DNA of 14,771 nucleotides from assembly GCA_018383195.1 (NCBI GenBank), contig JAGZOP010000049.1:1-14771 (forward strand), given 5' to 3'. The notes below the pieces were generated by a model. It was not told where the DNA came from and did no database searches. It worked only from the letters and a program-made list of their open reading frames with translations. The DNA is from Clostridiaceae bacterium (lineage in GTDB: Bacteria > Bacillota > Clostridia > Oscillospirales > Butyricicoccaceae). The translations under genes and the position numbers were made by a program. Below, piece by piece: positions 1-8,306 of the stretch (position 1 is the stretch's first letter; each line of letters begins with the position of its first letter).

Positions 1-586
1 TGTATTTTTCAGGCTTCCCCCCCATTTTCGCAGACTTTTCTGTTTGTTTGATCGAAGTTTTCTCATTTTTCGTGTCCGACAGCTTTGCAGGAAAATCGCT
101 TACCGCAGCTTGCTGCTTGAGCGCTTCCGGCGCGCGCTCCTGCGCCGCTGCATGCAAAGCCTCCTGTTTCTCCTGCCGCTGCGCAGCCGCTCGCTTCCGA
201 TGTTCCCGCACAAATCTGCGCTTGCCTTGTACCTGCGCATTGCCCTGCGGCGCAGCAAATGTGCTGTTCTGCTGAACAATAAAGCTGTCCTTGGTCTTGA
301 TGTCGCCGGATACTGTATGGTCGGATTCTACAAATTGTTCCGGAATGTTTTGTGCAGTATTTCGGCTGTGTTTCTTTTGTCTCAGCAGCCGTTCCGCACC
401 CTGCGCAGCGTGTACCATGCCTGCATGCGCTGCATCCTCAACCAAATCGCCGCCGTAACCGTCCTTCTCGCCCTGCTGAGCGGCATCCCGCAGCTCATTT
501 TTCAAACGGCTTGCACTACTGTCCAATCCGCGCCGTACCAGTTCCTTGGGCGCGGCACGTGCTTTTTCCTTGCGCGCAGCTTTCAC
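1..586 (-). CDS. CD1108-family mobile element protein, N-terminal part (cut by window edge)
   Basis: The frame is open from the start region to the left edge, giving about 195 visible residues. It is highly charged and Ala/Gln/Lys-rich, with family-like stretches: KELVRRG, then LRDAAQQGEKDGYGGDLVEDAA near residue 30-50, then IKTKDSFIVQQNS. I recall this pattern from the N-terminus of CD1108-type proteins of Tn1549-like elements. Those continue into membrane segments and a C40 (NlpC/P60) peptidase domain, taken to open the cell wall for the transfer channel; that part lies outside the window. Start choice is awkward. A perfect GGAGG (622-626) lies 8 nt before an in-frame ATC (611-613), not a normal start codon. 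The start given here is GTG at 584-586, with AAGGAG (596-601) 9 nt upstream. A strong terminator lies just upstream, after virB4. Family call is from memory of the motif pattern. Confidence 0.75.
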   Translation of the reverse strand, partial: MKAARKEKARAAPKELVRRGLDSSASRLKNELRDAAQQGEKDGYGGDLVEDAAHAGMVHAAQGAERLLRQKKHSRNTAQNIPEQFVESDHTVSGDIKTKDSFIVQQNSTFAAPQGNAQVQGKRRFVREHRKRAAAQRQEKQEALHAAAQERAPEALKQQAAVSDFPAKLSDTKNEKTSIKQTEKSAKMGGKPEKY

Positions 587-630
587 GGCTGGTTTCTCCT
601 TGATTTTCTCGATTTCTTACACCTCCAACC

Positions 631-658
631 AAAAAAGGAGCCGCAAAAGCGGCTCCTT
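631..658 (-). terminator. Intrinsic terminator after virB4
   Basis: A perfect 10-bp inverted repeat (aaggagccgc at 635-644, gcggctcctt at 649-658) with an AAAA loop is followed, in the minus direction, by six Ts at 636-631. It starts 9 nt after the virB4 stop codon and ends 5 nt before the GGAGG of the next gene. Sequence evidence for an intrinsic terminator is very strong. It leaves no room for a separate promoter for the next gene. Confidence 0.93.
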
Positions 659-666
659 CCCAGAAT

Positions 667-3000
667 TCAAAACTTTTCATTCGGTTTGGTCGTCATCAAT
701 TTATACAGCTGTGTGTGCTTCGGGAAGCTATCCATAAACGGCACAATCGCGCTGCCGCACTTGATGAGCCCATGCCCAAAATCCACATTTGTGATGTACG
801 AAAGCTGATTGTCCGAAATACTCAAAAGACGCGCCAAATCCACACGGTCGGTCGCCGCCTGATTGAGCATCACAAGAAATTCACTGTTTGCGAGCATGGT
901 GCGCGCCGTGTGCGACTCCAGCAGGTCGCCTACATCCTGTGTAATTCCCGTCGCACAGGCGCCGTACTTTCGGACACGTTTCCACAGCGTAAACAGAAAA
1001 TTTGCGCTGTATTCGTGCTGAAACAGCAGATAAATCTCATCAATATAGATCCACGTATTTTTGCCCTGCTTCCGGTTGCGGATCACGCGGTTGAAAATGC
1101 TGTCCAGCACAACCAGCATCCCAACCGGCTGAAGCTGCTTACCCAAATCGCGGATATCATAACAGACGATGCGGGAATCCGTATTCACATTGGTCGGCTT
1201 GGCGAAGGTGTTCAGGCTGCCCTCGGTGAACAGTTCAATTGCAAGTGCGACGTCCCGCGCCTCAGGTTCCGGCTGGCGCAGCAGCTCCGCGTGAAAGTCC
1301 TGCAAGGTCGGCACGCCGCCCTGATACAGGCTGCGGAGATACTCGTGATAGACCTGTGCCGTACATCGGTCAATGATGGATTTTTCCTTGGCAGACAGCT
1401 CTCCCGGTCCAATGAGCTGTTCACACAAAGACAGCAAAAACTCGGATTTGAGCACAATGGGGTTATCGCCGTCACCGTATCCCTGCTCCATGTCAAGCGC
1501 ATTGATATGGTTTGCTGAAGTCGCGGAAATGTCGATCACCTCGCCGCCCAATCCCTCGATCAAAGGGCGGTACTCTGATTCCGGATCAATGATCAGAATA
1601 TCGTCTCCTGTTGCGAGAGCCAGATTCACAATTTCACGTTTCGCTGTGAACGATTTACCCGAACCGGAGACCCCGAGCACAAATCCGTTGCCATTGAGCA
1701 GTTCCTTGCGATTCGCCAGAATCAGATTCTTGCTGATGACATTCTGTCCGTAATATACGCCGCCCTGATCGCGAATCTCCTGCGCTTTAAACGGCATGAG
1801 CACCGCCAGCGCCTCGGTTGTCATGGTGCGCAGCGCGTCAATGCGGCGCAGACCGAACGGCAGCGCGGTCACCAATCCGTCTGCCTGCTGCCAGCTAAGC
1901 GTACTGAGCTGACACAGGTGTTTGCGCGCAATGGATTGCAGCGTTTCGGTGTCGCTGTTCAGCTCTGCCCAACTATCCGCAAGATGCACGAGCGTCACGA
2001 CCGCAAACAGCATACGCTGGTCACGCGTAGTCAGATCATCGAGCATCTCACGCGTTTCCTTGCGCTGCTGCTCCAAATCGTATGGCACGACCGCAGAGAA
2101 ATTGTTGTTTGCATTCTGCCGACGCTGCCAGTTCGTGACATTGGTTTCCACACCGAGCAAACGGTTCTGCATCTCCCGCACCGCTTCGTCGGTTGGCACC
2201 GGAATCACATCTATGGAGAGCATCAGGGTACGGTTCAGTGCAGTCAGTTCGTTTATCATAGAATCCTTGATATAACTGGCAAAGTCCTTTAAGAACAGGA
2301 CTCTGCCGAACTTTTTACCAAATCTGAAATGATCCTTTTTAAACTCCATACTGTCTGGGCAGATCGCATCTTTGAAAGAATGCCCCCTGCGCATACTGTC
2401 TTTCAGGTCAAAATGGTATTCGGACTCCTCGCCGGTGCGGTAAAAGTCATGGAGCACACGCAGGCGCTCGCCTGCATCCAGTTCCTCGCCGTGCGAGTCC
2501 AAGTGAGACAGACGGGATGTAATTTCATTCAGTGTGCGGTCAAAGAAGGCGCGCGCTTCCTCGACGCTCTTTTTGTGCGCGGATACGGTGATATAGCGTT
2601 CCTGCACCACGCTGCTCACCGCGTCGGTCGCCTTGTCCGTCAGCATGTTGTTATACTCCGCGCGACCGCCGTCGAGCGCATCATCCCGCCTTGGCAGAAG
2701 GATGTCGCGCTCAAAATTCTGCCGGTTCAGCCGTTTATTATTGATGGTGATTTTTGTGGTCGAACCGGTATCCAGCGCATTGAGCAGCTCGGAATATCCC
2801 AAAAACATCGCAGTCTTATCCTCTTTGGACGCAATCGCATAGTTAATGTCCGAAAAGCGGATGGTTTTTGAAAACTTGCTCCCAAACTGAAAAATCCCAT
2901 CCGTCCAGATGCGGCGGATGGGGATGGCGTCCTGTACAGACTTCGGTACGACAAACCGTTCCCGATCCTGCCGGAGTGTTGTTTGCAGGGTTTTAATCAA
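667..3000 (-). CDS. virB4: VirB4/TraE-type conjugation ATPase
   Basis: A 777-residue type IV secretion ATPase, the usual length for Tn1549-type VirB4. It should sit at the inner face of the membrane and energise assembly of the DNA-transfer channel. Visible motifs: Walker A GVSGSGKS at residues 443-450, an IDPESEY block at 471-477, Walker B IYIDEIYLLF at 651-660, and a TGITQDVGDLL segment at 684-694 typical of the HerA/FtsK-like fold. The N-terminal 400 residues are the non-ATPase VirB4 domain. The start is a TTG (2998-3000) supported by GGGAGG at 3010-3015 with a 9-nt spacer. It overlaps the end of the PrgI gene by 8 nt, so translation is probably coupled. A strong terminator follows within 9 nt of the stop. 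Intact, with all key motifs present. Confidence 0.96.
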   Translation of the reverse strand: MIKTLQTTLRQDRERFVVPKSVQDAIPIRRIWTDGIFQFGSKFSKTIRFSDINYAIASKEDKTAMFLGYSELLNALDTGSTTKITINNKRLNRQNFERDILLPRRDDALDGGRAEYNNMLTDKATDAVSSVVQERYITVSAHKKSVEEARAFFDRTLNEITSRLSHLDSHGEELDAGERLRVLHDFYRTGEESEYHFDLKDSMRRGHSFKDAICPDSMEFKKDHFRFGKKFGRVLFLKDFASYIKDSMINELTALNRTLMLSIDVIPVPTDEAVREMQNRLLGVETNVTNWQRRQNANNNFSAVVPYDLEQQRKETREMLDDLTTRDQRMLFAVVTLVHLADSWAELNSDTETLQSIARKHLCQLSTLSWQQADGLVTALPFGLRRIDALRTMTTEALAVLMPFKAQEIRDQGGVYYGQNVISKNLILANRKELLNGNGFVLGVSGSGKSFTAKREIVNLALATGDDILIIDPESEYRPLIEGLGGEVIDISATSANHINALDMEQGYGDGDNPIVLKSEFLLSLCEQLIGPGELSAKEKSIIDRCTAQVYHEYLRSLYQGGVPTLQDFHAELLRQPEPEARDVALAIELFTEGSLNTFAKPTNVNTDSRIVCYDIRDLGKQLQPVGMLVVLDSIFNRVIRNRKQGKNTWIYIDEIYLLFQHEYSANFLFTLWKRVRKYGACATGITQDVGDLLESHTARTMLANSEFLVMLNQAATDRVDLARLLSISDNQLSYITNVDFGHGLIKCGSAIVPFMDSFPKHTQLYKLMTTKPNEKF

Positions 3001-3346
3001 GTTTCAGCACCTCCCGCAGCGAAGAATCCTTCATCGCTTGTGCATATAGATTGCTCGATTGGAATCGCAGCTGTTTGGGATAGCACACCTCCGTGCGGAA
3101 TACCGCAAGCACAAACTGCTCGGCTGTCATGCCGTTGTAGCTGAAAAATCCGCACAGCGCAAACGGAAACGCTGCCAGCACACATGCCCAGCCGACCGCC
3201 TGCATCCCGAGCGCAGACTGCAGCGCGAAATATGTTCCCAGCGCCGCAAATACCGCAAGCAGAGAGCAAAGAAACTGCCGCAGCGTCAACCCGAAAAACA
3301 GACTTTCCTGATAGTTGCGGACTTCTTTATTGATACGAACTTCCAA
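2993..3346 (-). CDS. PrgI-family (VirB3-like) conjugation membrane protein
   Basis: A 117-residue protein starting MEVRINKEVRNYQES, followed by two hydrophobic segments at about residues 18-45 and 50-70 and a soluble tail. The layout and length match the PrgI family of Gram-positive conjugative elements. It is encoded immediately before virB4, as VirB3-like proteins normally are, and probably anchors the ATPase to the membrane channel. The start is TTG (3344-3346). A GGAGGTGA ribosome site lies at 3356-3363; measured from GGAGG the spacer is 12 nt, a little long, but the match to the anti-Shine-Dalgarno is extended. The end overlaps the virB4 start by 8 nt. Confidence 0.9.
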   Translation of the reverse strand: MEVRINKEVRNYQESLFFGLTLRQFLCSLLAVFAALGTYFALQSALGMQAVGWACVLAAFPFALCGFFSYNGMTAEQFVLAVFRTEVCYPKQLRFQSSNLYAQAMKDSSLREVLKLD

Positions 3347-3377
3347 CGAAAATTTTCACCTCCACAAAATCATCCTG

Positions 3378-4220
3378 TCACAGACCCATGAGTTCCCGGA
3401 TCAGCCGGTCACTCATTTTGATTGCACCCACCAAAACCAGCATGTTGAAAATCAGTTCCCCGATGTAATTCCACACGATGGTAGCCGCCGCCAGCGTATC
3501 ATCCGACAGCGCGGGCGGACTGGATGCAAATTCCGAAAAAATTACGCAAGCCAGTACAATCACACAGCCCTCCAGGCAGATGGCGGCATAGCTTTTCACA
3601 AAGGCTCTGCCGATGCTGCTGGAGGGTTGTCCCGCAAAACTTGCCAACGGAACCGGTGCAATCGCTGTGGCGATATAAAGTTTAAAAAAGCGGGAATACA
3701 CGGTCAAAATCATGACGAGCGACAGCACCCAAATGAACAGCGACCCCAGCAGCGTCACCGCCCACAGGGGAATGCTGTCCAAAAAGCCGACGCTCTCGAC
3801 GATGGCCTGCATCTCCTCCGGCAGGCGGGCAGCGCGCAGCGCGGTCAATCCGGAGGCATCCATCACCTCGGTTACCATGCCCTGCGCAATCCGGAACAGC
3901 GCCATCATGAGATCCAGTCCATAGGTGACTGCGCCCTGCGCCAATGCAAATCGAATCAGGCATTTCACCGCCAGCTCCGGCCGCTTCATTTCAGCAAGGC
4001 TGCCGCAGGTCTTGACCACCCCCATCAGAAAAAACAGTACGAGCAGCGCATATCCAATTGCCTTCAGCGCGCCGTGAATACTGAGAATCACCTCCCAAAT
4101 CCCGCCGCCCTTGAAATACTCCGGACTGGTACTGAGCAGCGCCCAGATTTCAGTTAATTTGTCGTTCCACATCCCGAGCGCGGAGTTCAGGTTGTCGATG
4201 ACCCAGTTTCCGCTTCCCAT
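3378..4220 (-). CDS. VirB6/TrbL-like polytopic conjugation protein
   Basis: A 280-residue polytopic membrane protein. Hydrophobic segments lie at roughly residues 50-73, 88-112, 153-195 (a long block ending in an Ala/Pro-rich stretch), 211-231 and 250-268. The N-terminus is amphipathic (NLNSALGMWNDKLTEIW). The topology, length and place between the pilin-like gene and the PrgI gene match the TrbL/VirB6-like component of Tn1549-type systems, which forms the inner-membrane part of the channel. The start is ATG at 4218-4220 with AGGTGA 6 nt upstream. There is a 31-nt gap to the next gene, which holds that gene's ribosome site. Function is assigned by topology and gene order, not by a catalytic motif. 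Confidence 0.88.
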   Translation of the reverse strand: MGSGNWVIDNLNSALGMWNDKLTEIWALLSTSPEYFKGGGIWEVILSIHGALKAIGYALLVLFFLMGVVKTCGSLAEMKRPELAVKCLIRFALAQGAVTYGLDLMMALFRIAQGMVTEVMDASGLTALRAARLPEEMQAIVESVGFLDSIPLWAVTLLGSLFIWVLSLVMILTVYSRFFKLYIATAIAPVPLASFAGQPSSSIGRAFVKSYAAICLEGCVIVLACVIFSEFASSPPALSDDTLAAATIVWNYIGELIFNMLVLVGAIKMSDRLIRELMGL

Positions 4221-4257
4221 GCCAAATCACCTCACATAAAAAATTTTCTTCTGGAAT

Positions 4258-4593
4258 TCAGCCGCCTGTGACCAGGCTCAGGATCTCCTTGGTAAACGTA
4301 ATGACAATGCCGCCCGCGACGGTCAGCATCCCGTTGGCGCGCTGGGATGGATCATGGCTCTTGAGCGACAATCCCACCTGCAAAATACCGAATCCAAGCA
4401 AAATCAGACCAATGGAACGAATCAGGGAAAAGATGAATTCACTCAAATTGTTGACAACCGCAAGCGGATCATCCGCTGCAAACGCCGGCACAACTGCCGC
4501 GCACATCAGCGCCGCAGTGCACATGAATCCTCGGTACATCCTCCGAATTCGACGTTTCCTGTTCTCATCCGGGTGTAAGATTGGTTTTTTCAT
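4258..4593 (-). CDS. Pilin-like (VirB2/TrbC or Maff2-type) small membrane protein
   Basis: A 111-residue protein. A long, basic, signal-like N-terminus (residues 1-39) ends in AAVVPAFA with probable cleavage before A40-D41. Two hydrophobic helices follow at about residues 50-72 and 87-108, joined by a short polar loop (SLKSHDPSQRANG). Signal peptide plus two helices is the VirB2/TrbC pilin layout, and the gene lies between the coupling-protein gene and the VirB6-like gene, as in Tn1549-type elements. A longer frame reaches back to 4650, but I place the start at ATG 4591-4593 because GGAGG (4600-4604) lies 6 nt upstream. The gene overlaps the 3' end of virD4 by 29 nt, implying coupled translation. 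Confidence 0.88.
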   Translation of the reverse strand: MKKPILHPDENRKRRIRRMYRGFMCTAALMCAAVVPAFAADDPLAVVNNLSEFIFSLIRSIGLILLGFGILQVGLSLKSHDPSQRANGMLTVAGGIVITFTKEILSLVTGG

Positions 4594-6319
4594 CGACTTC
4601 CTCCTTCTGTTTTTCATGCGATACCGGAACAAAAAGCGGTGTTCCCGCATATCGCGCAGCTTCCCGTTTGGGATGGTGAAAATACGGCGCTCCTCTGCCG
4701 TCCGAAGTATACCGGACTGCCGGATGCCGCATCAGGTCGTACTTCAAATCCATCACCGGCTTTGCACCGCGAATGAACAAAACCGCGTATCGGTTGTCGA
4801 GCTGCCGCACCTCGTCCGGTGTAAGCAGCGCGCGTCCGGACATCTGAAAATTGGTGGAATACGAGCCGGATTTCCCTTTGCTTTGTCCATGTGTTTTAGT
4901 GCGGATCGTGGCTTTTCCGAGCGCCTCCGAGATATACTTATGCGTGCTCGCCTCGTTGCCGCCGAGGTATAAAATCGTGTCCGAATTGCCCGGAATGGTC
5001 TCCCACGAATCCTTATACAGCTCCTTGATCTGCGCCATATTCTGAATGATCGTACTCGCGGAAATATTACGTGAGCGCATAGTGGCAAGCTCACGTGTGA
5101 ATCCGGGCAGCGGCATTGCGGCAAACTCATCGAGTATGAAATGCACATGATGGGGCAGCTCGCCGTGATGAATCTGATCTGCACTGTAATACAGCGCCTG
5201 AAACGCCTGCGCATACAACAAACTCACCAGAAAATGAAACGTGTTATCGTTGTCTGGAATCACGGCATAAAGAGCGCATTTTTTCTCTCCGAGGCTGTAC
5301 AAATCCATATCGTCACGGTCTGTAACAGCCTGCAGCTGCGGCAGGTTAAACGCCGCGAGCCGCACCGCTGCGGACACCAAAATACTCTTCGCGGTTTTGC
5401 CCGCCGCAAGCTTGAATACCTTATATTGCCGTACCGCAACGCTTGCCGGGTTGTCCCGTTCCATCGCCTGAAACAGCAGATCCAGCGGTGATATGAATTC
5501 TTCATCGTCCTCCCTGACTTCGGCATACTCCAGCACACGCATAACCATGGAAAAATTCTGCTCATACACGGGCGCTTCCTGAAACAGCATCAGGATGATC
5601 GCCTGTAAGAGTGCAGTTTCGGACTTGGTCCAAAACGGATCTGCCTCGTGGCTGCCCTTTGGCGTTGTTGCCTGAATGAGATGATTGACCAGCCGCAGCG
5701 CATCTTTCTCGTCCCGCAGATAGCAAAACGGGTTGTATCCGTCTGATTCATCCAAATTCACCAGATTCAGCACACTAACGTCATATCCCTGACTTTTCAG
5801 CCAGCCGCCGGTTGCGGTGAGCACCTCCATTTTCGGGTCTGTGATGACATAATTCGTATTCGCCTCTAAGATATTTGGCTTCACATAGCTGCGCGTCTTG
5901 GCTGCACCCGAGCCGCCGATCACGAGCACATTGAGCGAGCGTTTATGCTTGTGCGAGTCCAATCCCAGCCGCACATGCCGGGTGAGTAGCTTATTTTTCT
6001 TCTGCGCAAACCGCGCGTTCACCTGCCGTGGTGACGCCCACACAGCAGAGCCGTGTTCCTCTCCATCCCGGCTGCGTCCCCGTCCATCGGCATAGAGACA
6101 CAGTATCAAAAGATAGATGCCGGTTCCAATCGCAAGGAACACCGGACTGCGCTCTGTCCAATGGATCTCAAGCGGAGACTGCAATGCCGCTGTCAGATTG
6201 GACAGCAATTCCACTGCACTCCCCTCCCACGACTGTGCAAGCAGCAACGCAGTCCATACAACCGGGAGATACAAAAACAGGCAGAGGACAATGTCCCCTG
6301 CCTGCGAAGGTCGTTTCAG
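4565..6319 (-). CDS. virD4: VirD4/TraG-type coupling protein
   Basis: Membrane ATPase that recruits the relaxase-DNA complex to the channel. From the chosen start it has 584 residues: two N-terminal membrane segments (about residues 9-31 and 60-77), EEHGSAVWA, Walker A GGSGAAKT at 135-142, and Walker B HVHFILDEFA at 391-400. The usual C-terminal TraG region (LLTPDEVRQLDNRYAVLFIRG) is present. The first standard alternative start, TTG at 6272-6274, would cut the first membrane helix and has no ribosome site. The open frame extends to a CTG at 6317-6319, giving LKRPSQAGDIVLCLFLYLP, with GAGG (6329-6332) 9 nt upstream. I therefore favour the CTG start, 6 nt after the PcfB stop. It overlaps the pilin-like gene by 29 nt. 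Family assignment is secure; the exact start is an inference. Confidence 0.94.
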   Translation of the reverse strand: MKRPSQAGDIVLCLFLYLPVVWTALLLAQSWEGSAVELLSNLTAALQSPLEIHWTERSPVFLAIGTGIYLLILCLYADGRGRSRDGEEHGSAVWASPRQVNARFAQKKNKLLTRHVRLGLDSHKHKRSLNVLVIGGSGAAKTRSYVKPNILEANTNYVITDPKMEVLTATGGWLKSQGYDVSVLNLVNLDESDGYNPFCYLRDEKDALRLVNHLIQATTPKGSHEADPFWTKSETALLQAIILMLFQEAPVYEQNFSMVMRVLEYAEVREDDEEFISPLDLLFQAMERDNPASVAVRQYKVFKLAAGKTAKSILVSAAVRLAAFNLPQLQAVTDRDDMDLYSLGEKKCALYAVIPDNDNTFHFLVSLLYAQAFQALYYSADQIHHGELPHHVHFILDEFAAMPLPGFTRELATMRSRNISASTIIQNMAQIKELYKDSWETIPGNSDTILYLGGNEASTHKYISEALGKATIRTKTHGQSKGKSGSYSTNFQMSGRALLTPDEVRQLDNRYAVLFIRGAKPVMDLKYDLMRHPAVRYTSDGRGAPYFHHPKREAARYAGTPLFVPVSHEKQKEEVDEKTNLTPG

Positions 6320-6325
6320 TGTTCC

Positions 6326-6925
6326 TCACCTCGATTTCGATTTGTGCTTGACCTTGGTCGGAGCATCCGGCTGCTTGGTTTGCAGCTGCTCCCGATATCC
6401 CTCGAGCCGCGTCTGAACCGACAAACGCTCATTCGTCGTCCTCGTCATATCCCTGACCGAATCCGATCTGCCCCTGGTATCGTGCGAGCCGTGCTCCGAC
6501 CGAAATTCTTTTTTTGGCGCTTGCTCCTTGGACACCTCCGCGTGTTCCGGCTGCGGTTGATACAGCATGCGCTCAAAAATCAGGTTGGCGCGCTCTATTT
6601 CGGTCACGGGCATGACCACATCGAACAGCTTGCCCTTGCCGTCTGCATCGCGAATGACCGAATATAGCAGCTTTTGCTTGCCTGCAAGTCTTTTGAACTG
6701 CCCGTATTGCGCCGGACTCATCGGGAACACACGGATATCCCGTGTCTGTTCGAGCATGCGGCGCATATTCACCTTGCCGGACAGCGTTTTATGGCTTTTG
6801 GCAAGCGCAAGCGACAGCGCCAATAAATTCTTCATGGCAGAACCGCTGAGCCGCACCGCGACCTCACTCCCGGACAGCATCATGCGTACCATCTGGTCTG
6901 CCGCTTCGCCGCCTCCGATGTTCAT
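6326..6925 (-). CDS. pcfB: PcfB-family (DUF3801) conjugation protein
   Basis: A 199-residue soluble protein. The first 130 residues carry the PcfB/DUF3801-type pattern (SGSAMKNLLALSLALAK, MRRMLEQTRDIRVFPMSP, YSVIRDADGKGKLFDVVMP, ERANLIFERM). The last 65 residues are polar, low in hydrophobics, and end in a basic tail (KVKHKSKSR). PcfB of the enterococcal pCF10 system links the relaxosome to the VirD4-type coupling protein, and here the gene lies between relaxase and virD4. The start is ATG at 6923-6925, with a G-rich ribosome site (GGGGGC, about 6935-6940) upstream. It overlaps the relaxase 3' end by 62 nt, indicating coupled expression. Its stop lies within the ribosome site of virD4. Confidence 0.88.
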   Translation of the reverse strand: MNIGGGEAADQMVRMMLSGSEVAVRLSGSAMKNLLALSLALAKSHKTLSGKVNMRRMLEQTRDIRVFPMSPAQYGQFKRLAGKQKLLYSVIRDADGKGKLFDVVMPVTEIERANLIFERMLYQPQPEHAEVSKEQAPKKEFRSEHGSHDTRGRSDSVRDMTRTTNERLSVQTRLEGYREQLQTKQPDAPTKVKHKSKSR

Positions 6926-8306
6926 GCTTCATCGCCCCCTTTCCTTCGACTTTTTGAATCTCCTGCTCCATGATTGGGAGCGTTCTGAGAATTTCATTAC
7001 AAATTTCCACTTGCTTTCGCACCTGACGGATTTCGCGGTTTACCGCTGCCAGCTGCGCATAAAGTGCCGCCTTTTCACTGAAAATCTGCTCTCGCGGCAC
7101 ACCGCATGTATCTAACACTTTCACAGCATCCAGATATTTTTTTGCTTCTGCTTCCACACCGGAGCATCCCTCCCTGTAGAGCGCATACGCAGAAAGCAGC
7201 GCGGTTTCATCTTCCAGCGCATCATACAAATCCCGACGCTTCTTTTTGTGCACATGAAGCATGGTACGCCGCTTCATCAGATCACCGAGCACCTGCCCCA
7301 ACTGCGAACGACAGGCTTCCACCGCCGCGCCTGATGCAAGATGATTCTCCCGCAGGAAGGCAAACTGCTCCTTATACCGTTCAAACTGCATGACTGCCTG
7401 CCGCGTCTGTGCGGTCATACGCGGCGGATATTCCTGCTTGCAAATCTTGCCGAGCACGTACAAATAGTGTACATATAGAGCCAGAATCCCGGTATATTTC
7501 CCGTGCTTTTGGTATGGTCGATATGTCTTTCGATACGGAAACACTGTTTTTTGCCCGGCTTCGATCTGTTCCAGATTTCCTTGAATCGCATTCTGAATGC
7601 CGTCCTCTGTAAACAGCGGATTCCTGCGCCCTGGAATCATAAAGCGCTCCTGTCCGCGCAAGCGAAATCCCAAACGGCTTCCGTGCCGAATTTCATATCC
7701 CATGTGCTCCATGAGCAGAAAGAAATGCCCGAGGTCGTTTGCATCCTCGATGGCGCGGCGCAAATCGGCTTCCAGCATCGCACGAAAGGTAGGCTGTCCC
7801 CGGCTCTGCCGCAGCCATTCAATATAACGAAGCGACTGTGCATTTTCTCCCTGCATGACGACCGACAAGCCATGCTCCCGGCACAACCGGTCTGAAATCG
7901 CCCGGATTTGTTTGTAATAGGTCTGCGCATTGCTGTGATACTTTTTCCCGGTATCTGCATGCACAGAATTGAATACAATATGCGCGTGAACATGCTGCCG
8001 GTCTGTATGCACGCCGATCACCGCTTCATAACCTGCGAGGTGTTCCGACGCAAACGCCTTTGCAATCTCCATCGCCAATTCGGGCGTGATCTCTCCCGGA
8101 TGAAACGATTGAATCATATGATAATACTGCACGCCATCCGTCTTACCGAGCCGCCGCTTAGTCTCCATCATCTGGCGGCACTCGCGCCCCGGCTCACAGT
8201 TCAGCGTCGCCGTCAGCAGCTGCTCCTCGGTTTTATCTCCATTTTTCACATAGGCAATCGCGCGATCCAGCCGTCCCTTACGGGTGAGAATCTTCGTGAC
8301 CGCCAT
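6864..8306 (-). CDS. MOBP-type relaxase (mobilisation nuclease)
   Basis: A 480-residue relaxase. The N-terminal nuclease domain shows a candidate nicking tyrosine at Y19 (RAIAYVKNG) and the metal-binding three-histidine motif HTDRQHVHAHIVFN at 100-113. This is the HxDxxHxHxHxxxN pattern of the Pfam Relaxase domain (MOBP). It should cut one strand at oriT, stay attached to the 5' end, and pilot the DNA through the coupling protein. The C-terminal part is basic and rich in charged helices (about 330-460), consistent with DNA or partner binding. The ATG at 8304-8306 overlaps the mobC stop as TAATG, so translation is coupled. The 3' end overlaps pcfB by 62 nt. It appears complete. Confidence 0.95.
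   Translation of the reverse strand: MAVTKILTRKGRLDRAIAYVKNGDKTEEQLLTATLNCEPGRECRQMMETKRRLGKTDGVQYYHMIQSFHPGEITPELAMEIAKAFASEHLAGYEAVIGVHTDRQHVHAHIVFNSVHADTGKKYHSNAQTYYKQIRAISDRLCREHGLSVVMQGENAQSLRYIEWLRQSRGQPTFRAMLEADLRRAIEDANDLGHFFLLMEHMGYEIRHGSRLGFRLRGQERFMIPGRRNPLFTEDGIQNAIQGNLEQIEAGQKTVFPYRKTYRPYQKHGKYTGILALYVHYLYVLGKICKQEYPPRMTAQTRQAVMQFERYKEQFAFLRENHLASGAAVEACRSQLGQVLGDLMKRRTMLHVHKKKRRDLYDALEDETALLSAYALYREGCSGVEAEAKKYLDAVKVLDTCGVPREQIFSEKAALYAQLAAVNREIRQVRKQVEICNEILRTLPIMEQEIQKVEGKGAMKHEHRRRRSGRPDGTHDAVRE

Noticed and set aside
44..808. Long plus-strand open frame of 254 codons over the CD1108 gene and virB4 end
   Set aside because: It runs antisense through the CD1108 reading frame, the terminator and the end of virB4, has no ribosome site, and reads as a Cys/Arg/Leu-rich shadow sequence.
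3315..4157. Plus-strand frame of 280 codons opposite the VirB6-like gene
   Set aside because: It is His/Gln/Arg-rich, as expected for the antisense of a hydrophobic protein gene, and has no domain or ribosome site.
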